A DNA stretch of 11,067 nt from an uncultured Micrococcales bacterium (GTDB lineage Bacteria; Actinomycetota; Actinomycetes; Actinomycetales; Microbacteriaceae). The notes beneath the pieces were generated by a model. That model was given only the letters and a program-made list of their open reading frames with translations, searched no databases and had not been told where the DNA came from. This document shows, one piece after another, positions 7,891-11,067 of the stretch. Positions within the stretch are counted from its first letter, which is position 1, and every line of letters starts with the position of its first letter. Made by a program: the position numbers and the translations under genes. The stretch is from positions 1 through 11,067 of the forward strand of contig CAIYOE010000032.1 in the NCBI GenBank assembly GCA_903927775.1, read 5' to 3'.

Positions 7891-8577
7891 TTATGCCTCC
7901 TGGTTAGCTTCAGCCTCGGTTGCAACAGCCTTAGCCGATACACCCTTTGCTGGGCCAGCGATGAATGCGTCCATTGCCGACTTGGTGAAAACCACGTCGT
8001 CGGCTAGTAGAACGTCGTATGCGTTTAGCTGGTCAACAGGCAGAACGTGAACGTTCAGCAGGTTGCGCAGGCTTAGGTAGCTGACCTCGTCGGTGCGGTC
8101 TAGAACAACTAGAACGTGCTTCTTCGAGGTGAACTGAGCTAGGTAACCAGCTGCTGCCTTGGTAGAAGGAGTTGCACCAAGTGCGAACTCTGCTACTACG
8201 TGTAGACGGCCGTTACGTGCGCGGTCGCTTAGAGCGCCCTTAAGTGCTGCAGCGATCATCTTCTTTGGGGTGCGCTGCTCGTAAGTACGAGGTACTGGAC
8301 CGTGAGCAACACCACCGCCACGCATCTGTGGAGCACGGAGGCTACCCTGACGAGCGCGACCGGTTCCCTTCTGCTTGAAAGGCTTCTTACCGGTACCGGA
8401 AACTGCCGAGTGGTTCTTGGTCGACTGGGTGCCCTGACGAGCAGCAGCCAACTGTGCAACAACTACCTGGTGGATAAGTGGGATGTTGGTTTGAACATCG
8501 AACAGGCTTGCAGGAAGCTCAACCGAGCCGGCCTTCTTGCCCTTGATGTCGACAACGTCTACTGAAGCGTTAGTCAT
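7891..8577 (-). CDS. rplD: 50S ribosomal protein L4
   Basis: L4 binds 23S rRNA and its extended loop lines the exit tunnel; in E. coli it also represses the S10 operon. The 228-residue product has the loop at about residues 45-100, with [20 protein letters not shown] and [14 protein letters not shown]. The globular domain includes the segment [20 protein letters not shown]. The C-terminus carries a short extra segment, [15 protein letters not shown]. The ATG at 8577 is 5 nt after the rplC stop with GGGAG about 10 nt upstream. Whether L4 regulates this operon cannot be told from sequence. Confidence 0.97.
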   Translation of the reverse strand: MTNASVDVVDIKGKKAGSVELPASLFDVQTNIPLIHQVVVAQLAAARQGTQSTKNHSAVSGTGKKPFKQKGTGRARQGSLRAPQMRGGGVAHGPVPRTYEQRTPKKMIAAALKGALSDRARNGRLHVVAEFALGATPSTKAAAGYLAQFTSKKHVLVVLDRTDEVSYLSLRNLLNVHVLPVDQLNAYDVLLADDVVFTKSAMDAFIAGPAKGVSAKAVATEAEANQEA

Positions 8578-8582
8578 GAGAA

Positions 8583-9239
8583 TTACGCTCCCTTCTTGAC
8601 TGCATTGCGGACGAATACTAGCGAGCCCTTAGCACCTGGTACGGCGCCCTTGATTAGCAGCAAGCCGCGCTCGGCGTCTACTGCGTGCAGGGTTAGGTTC
8701 AAAGTGGTTACGCGATCGGTACCCATGCGTCCAGCCATACGGGTTCCCTTGAAAACGCGTCCTGGAGTGGTGGTTGCACCAATCGAACCAGGCTTACGGT
8801 GGTTGCGGTGAGCACCGTGCGATGCACCTACACCAGAGAAGCCGTGGCGCTTCATGTGACCTGCGAAGCCCTTACCCTTGCTGGTACCGACTACGTCGAT
8901 CTTTGCGCCAACCTCTAGGACCTCAACACCAAGCTCCTGGCCAACCTCGTAGGTTGCGGCATCTTCGGTGCGGATCTCGGTTAGGTGACGGCGAGGGGTA
9001 ATGCCTGCCTTGGCAAAGTGTCCAGCAGCTGGCTGGTTTACCTTGCGTGGGTCGATCGAGCCGTATGCAACCTGAATGGCGCTGTAGCCATCGGTGTCTA
9101 CGGTCTTGACCTGGGTAACAATGTTGGATCCGGCTTCAACAACGGTGACCGGAATCATGCGGTTGTTTTCGTCCCATACCTGGGTCATGCCAAGCTTCTT
9201 GCCTAGCAGGCCCTTTACGTTTGCGTTCTGTGCAGTCAT
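8583..9239 (-). CDS. rplC: 50S ribosomal protein L3
   Basis: L3 is an early assembly protein that reaches the peptidyl transferase centre. The 218-residue product begins with [20 protein letters not shown] and contains the signature [20 protein letters not shown] and then [20 protein letters not shown] near residues 146-166. In E. coli the glutamine after GSIG is methylated by PrmB; here that position is Ala155. The ATG at 9239 has AGGA 6 nt upstream and follows the rpsJ stop by 9 nt. Confidence 0.97.
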   Translation of the reverse strand: MTAQNANVKGLLGKKLGMTQVWDENNRMIPVTVVEAGSNIVTQVKTVDTDGYSAIQVAYGSIDPRKVNQPAAGHFAKAGITPRRHLTEIRTEDAATYEVGQELGVEVLEVGAKIDVVGTSKGKGFAGHMKRHGFSGVGASHGAHRNHRKPGSIGATTTPGRVFKGTRMAGRMGTDRVTTLNLTLHAVDAERGLLLIKGAVPGAKGSLVFVRNAVKKGA

Positions 9240-9248
9240 TTTCGATCC

Positions 9249-9557
9249 TTAGAGCTTGATCTCGATGTTGACGTCTGCAGGAAGGTCGAGACGCATCAAC
9301 GAGTCAACTGCCTTAGGAGTTGGGTCGATGATGTCGATAACACGCTTGTGGGTGCGCATCTCGAAGTGCTCGCGGCTGTCCTTGTACTTGTGAGGGGAAC
9401 GGATTACACAAACCACGTTCTTCTCGGTAGGTAGAGGCACTGGGCCAACTACGGTCGCACCGGCACGGGTAACCGTGTCCACGATCTTGCGAGCCGAAGT
9501 GTCAATGACCTCGTGGTCATACGACTTAAGTCGAATGCGGATTTTCTGGGCCGCCAT
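9249..9557 (-). CDS. rpsJ: 30S ribosomal protein S10 (NusE)
   Basis: S10 is in the 30S head and doubles as NusE, the transcription antitermination partner of NusB and the ribosome-side contact for NusG. The 102-residue product has the standard length: [20 protein letters not shown], then the loop region [20 protein letters not shown] and the C-terminal [11 protein letters not shown]. It is the first gene of the S10 operon. The ATG at 9557 has only a moderate purine-rich site (AAAGAGAG) upstream. A 435-bp noncoding stretch precedes it. Confidence 0.98.
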   Translation of the reverse strand: MAAQKIRIRLKSYDHEVIDTSARKIVDTVTRAGATVVGPVPLPTEKNVVCVIRSPHKYKDSREHFEMRTHKRVIDIIDPTPKAVDSLMRLDLPADVNIEIKL

Positions 9558-9859
9558 CTTGACTCTCTTTCGTTCACACCCTTGGCCAAATGGCCGCGGG
9601 ACGCTTTAGTAGCACTACTTCTGTTGCACCACTGTTTATCTGTCAAATCCGCCGGAATGCCTAGGTTTTGAGGCCTTGGCAGGAACCCGGTGGGGTACTG
9701 CTTTACCCACCCACGCTGTCGGGCGTGTCGCATAAACGGCACGGGATCCGACATTGAATCGATGGTTACATTTTTGGTTCTTGCTGCGGCCGGACCAGCT
9801 ATTTACAGCTGTTCACATTGCCTACAGTGACGCGCGCGAGAGCACGCAGATTTACGAAC
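9558..9859 (-). promoter_or_regulatory. Probable 5' leader of the S10 operon, with hairpins
   Basis: If transcription starts near 9859, the rpsJ mRNA has a leader of about 300 nt without a convincing gene. In minus-strand RNA several hairpins can form: GGTGGG with CCCACC around 9689-9712 (8-nt loop); GCCAAGG with CCTAGGC at 9659-9680 with one mismatch; GGCC-ATTT-GGCC at 9584-9595, just upstream of the ribosome binding site; and CAGCT/AGCTG at 9796-9811. A TTGACA box at 9641-9646 has no good -10 partner. S10 leaders are regulated by L4 in E. coli, but no similarity to that leader is recognisable here. Between this leader and the SGNH gene (9860-9992) I see only the promoter and a weak stem-loop at 9954-9978 without a T-tract. 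Confidence 0.4.
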
Positions 9860-9984
9860 TTGTCTATCCTGCCACACTCGGGCGTGTCATTGCAAGTTTT
9901 TGTTACCCGAATTAGTAAAGTTCTTTTTCTTTTGGCCGCTGGGGTTTTTGGGTCCCGAGTGGCGTACACGGAGTCGGGTGTGTC
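9719..9984 (-). repeat. Three direct copies of GACACRCCCGA around the S10 promoter
   Basis: On the minus strand GACACGCCCGA occurs at 9729-9719 and 9888-9878, and GACACACCCGA, with one difference, at 9984-9974. All lie in the same direction within 266 bp of noncoding DNA. The middle copy occupies the spacer of the candidate promoter. They could be binding sites for a regulator or remnants of a duplicated promoter region. Chance similarity is not excluded. Confidence 0.5.
9866..9895 (-). promoter_or_regulatory. Candidate promoter for the S10 operon
   Basis: On the minus strand a -35 box TTGCAA (9895-9890) is separated by 18 bp from a -10-like CAGGAT (9871-9866), which predicts a start near 9859. 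Directly upstream, 9896-9933 is A-rich on the coding strand, with AAAAAC touching the -35 box and AAAAGAAAAAG further up, as in the UP elements of strong stable-RNA and ribosomal promoters. The -10 match is only partial, so the assignment is tentative. One copy of the 11-bp repeat GACACGCCCGA lies exactly between the two boxes. Confidence 0.45.
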
Positions 9985-9992
9985 GTGGTGGG

Positions 9993-10967
9993 CTATCGCA
10001 ACAGGTTCAACAACGACGATTCCATTCGAGATTCGAAATACTGCTGCGCCTCGGTCGAAATATGCGTTCCCTGCGCATAGATGATTCGACCTGCGATTAC
10101 AGCTGGGCATTTTGGGTTCTGGCAAAACCAATCGGTCAGGCGCAGATAGCCGAAGCCTAGTTTCTTTGCTCTAGCAGAAACCTTGATCGCCAAGTCAGTG
10201 GCTCCCACTGAATCCGAGGTTGCAAAGCAGTTCTGTGCCGATTTTGCGTTGTTACCCAGACAATCCAAGACCGCTCCCCTTGGCTTTGGGGTATCCCCCA
10301 GAATCACCACTTTGGTAGTGGGAGTTCCCAAGAGGGGCATGGCGCGAAGCGTTGCATCCAAGTTGGTGGACTGAATCCCGCTGTATCCGGCTGCAATAAC
10401 TACCGCCGGGTTTTCTGAAGCGATTTTTCCTGCCAACCAGGTGTTATGGGTCTGGCATTGCCAATACGGCCCGGCCCTGCCAGCAAGTTTTGGCACACCC
10501 AGCAAAAATGGGCAACTGCTCATGGTGCGCGTCACCAATCGGTAGTGGTGATTCAATGCAAAGTCGTTCAACGCGACGAACCACTGTGCCGCGTGCGAAT
10601 CTCCAACAAGCCAGATCGCTTTGCTGGACTTCAAATCACCGAACACACAGGCCTGAGTAGGTATTGCCAGCCCCTGATTGCTGTGGCAACCATCGATATA
10701 AATCTGCGATCGGTTGGTGACCGAACCTAGACGACGCATCTGCTCTGGGGTAAGAGCCTTCACCGAATAGGCGGCCCGCAGATTGGACTGGAATTGGGCA
10801 TCGTTCATTGGGTATTGATAAACCACATCGATGGACGGACTCGGCGATGAATTCGCCGGTTGCCTCTGCGCTGGGCGATTAAGCAGAAAGCCTGCCAGGA
10901 CCATGAGCGTGGCGGTTACGAACGCAAAAACGAAAATCCCCCGAGCCTGAGCCCGGGGGATTTTCAT
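9993..10967 (-). CDS. Membrane-anchored SGNH-domain protein (stand-alone OafB/AT3-type SGNH domain)
   Basis: The 324-residue product starts with a basic segment (K2, R5, R9) and a hydrophobic span at about residues 11-29, a signal anchor or signal peptide. A Pro/Ser-rich linker follows, then a domain like the SGNH domain found at the C-terminus of acyltransferase-3 proteins such as OafB, which modify cell-surface glycans. Block I is WLVGDSHAAQW with Ser124 as expected nucleophile. The end of the domain has DWFC near 279-282 and YAQGTHIS at 297-304, with catalytic His302. The usual aspartate three residues before that histidine is Gln299. Eight cysteines (94, 107, 152, 171, 236, 247, 282, 287) suggest disulfides outside the cytoplasm. 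No acyltransferase membrane domain is present. The start at 10967 is kept because the next ATG (codon 22) would break the signal. There is no Shine-Dalgarno. Leucine codons are mainly CTG, TTG and CTT, and the stop is TAG, both unlike its neighbours. Substrate unknown. Confidence 0.8.
   Translation of the reverse strand: MKIPRAQARGIFVFAFVTATLMVLAGFLLNRPAQRQPANSSPSPSIDVVYQYPMNDAQFQSNLRAAYSVKALTPEQMRRLGSVTNRSQIYIDGCHSNQGLAIPTQACVFGDLKSSKAIWLVGDSHAAQWFVALNDFALNHHYRLVTRTMSSCPFLLGVPKLAGRAGPYWQCQTHNTWLAGKIASENPAVVIAAGYSGIQSTNLDATLRAMPLLGTPTTKVVILGDTPKPRGAVLDCLGNNAKSAQNCFATSDSVGATDLAIKVSARAKKLGFGYLRLTDWFCQNPKCPAVIAGRIIYAQGTHISTEAQQYFESRMESSLLNLLR
10933..10964 (-). terminator. Intrinsic terminator after tuf, inside the SGNH gene start
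   Basis: The minus-strand sequence forms a perfect 11-bp stem, AAAATCCCCCG with CGGGGGATTTT, around a 10-nt loop, followed by CGTTTTTG. It begins 23 nt after the tuf stop codon. The stem is GC-rich in its centre and its 3' arm ends in a T-run, the usual form of a rho-independent terminator. It spans codons 2-12 of the downstream SGNH reading frame, so it may terminate or attenuate tuf transcripts. Confidence 0.8.
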
Positions 10968-10987
10968 GAATCTAGAAGTAAGAAGAC

Positions 10988-11067
10988 TTACTTGTTGATC
11001 TTGGTAACGGTACCGGCACCTACGGTGCGGCCACCCTCACGGATTGCGAAACGCAGTCCCTCTTCCA
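10988..11067 (-). CDS. tuf: Elongation factor Tu, C-terminal end only
   Basis: EF-Tu carries aminoacyl-tRNA to the ribosome as a GTP complex. Only the last 25 residues and the TAA stop are in the window: EEGLRFAIREGGRTVGAGTV followed by TKINK. This is the end of domain III and matches bacterial EF-Tu closely; the ending resembles actinobacterial forms. The gene continues beyond the window edge at its 5' side. Its place upstream of rpsJ agrees with the common str-S10 order of rpsL, rpsG, fusA, tuf, rpsJ. Confidence 0.96.
   Translation of the reverse strand, partial: EEGLRFAIREGGRTVGAGTVTKINK

Noticed and set aside
9641..9646. TTGACA box as the main S10 promoter
   Set aside because: No acceptable -10 element occurs 16-19 bp downstream; the best is CAGAAG, without the final T.
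9449..9754. Minus-strand 101-codon frame across the rpsJ start and leader
   Set aside because: It overlaps rpsJ in another frame, shows no recognisable domain, and lies in what looks like a leader.
9954..9978. Stem-loop after the SGNH gene as an intrinsic terminator
   Set aside because: The stem is only 5 bp (CCCGA/TCGGG) with a large loop, and no T-run follows on the minus strand.
9799..10131. Minus-strand 110-codon frame across the SGNH 3' end and the promoter region
   Set aside because: It overlaps the SGNH gene out of frame, and its composition looks like random translation of noncoding sequence.
1..11067. CRISPR arrays, insertion sequences, tRNA or rRNA genes, phage genes
   Set aside because: No regularly spaced repeats, transposase motifs, tRNA-like cloverleaf sequences or rRNA segments were seen; the window is a compact housekeeping operon.

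Overview
The window holds one nearly continuous minus-strand ribosomal-protein gene cluster from an actinobacterium. Read in the direction of transcription (high to low coordinates), it starts with the last 26 codons of tuf (EF-Tu). A lone SGNH-domain membrane-anchored protein and a 435-bp intergenic region follow. After that come the complete S10 operon (rpsJ, rplC, rplD, rplW, rplB, rpsS, rplV, rpsC, rplP, rpmC, rpsQ) and most of the spc operon (rplN, rplX, rplE, rpsH, rplF, rplR, rpsE, rpmD, and the 5' part of rplO, cut by the window edge). All recognised genes are on the minus strand. The plus strand carries only antisense shadow frames.

Organism: the EF-Tu C-terminus, the actinobacterial form of L3, the Lys/Ala/Pro-rich tails and the moderate GC content (roughly the low to mid 50s by eye) suggest a small-genome Microbacteriaceae-type actinobacterium, such as the freshwater Rhodoluna/Aquiluna group. 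This placement is an inference and was not tested by search. CTA is a common leucine codon in the ribosomal genes, which is odd for an actinobacterium and may be lineage-specific.

Layout: 10988-11067 is the tuf 3' end. A strong intrinsic terminator hairpin at 10933-10964 lies inside the first codons of the SGNH gene (9993-10967). The gap 9558-9992 holds a probable S10-operon promoter near 9866-9895 with A-rich sequence upstream, a leader of about 300 nt with several hairpins, and three copies of an 11-bp repeat. From 9557 down to 1 the ribosomal genes are packed with gaps of 0-64 bp. Seven junctions share a TAATG stop/start overlap, mostly in the spc half, which suggests translational coupling. 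The gene for S14, found between rplE and rpsH in many bacteria, is absent; a 64-bp gap with a hairpin lies there instead.

Most of the window is a conserved housekeeping operon. I do not see a new defence, mobile or biosynthetic system. The points that merit a second look are the SGNH gene and its terminator-embedded start, its altered catalytic motif, the repeats around the S10 promoter, the missing S14 gene, and the long Lys/Ala/Pro N-terminal tail on L15.
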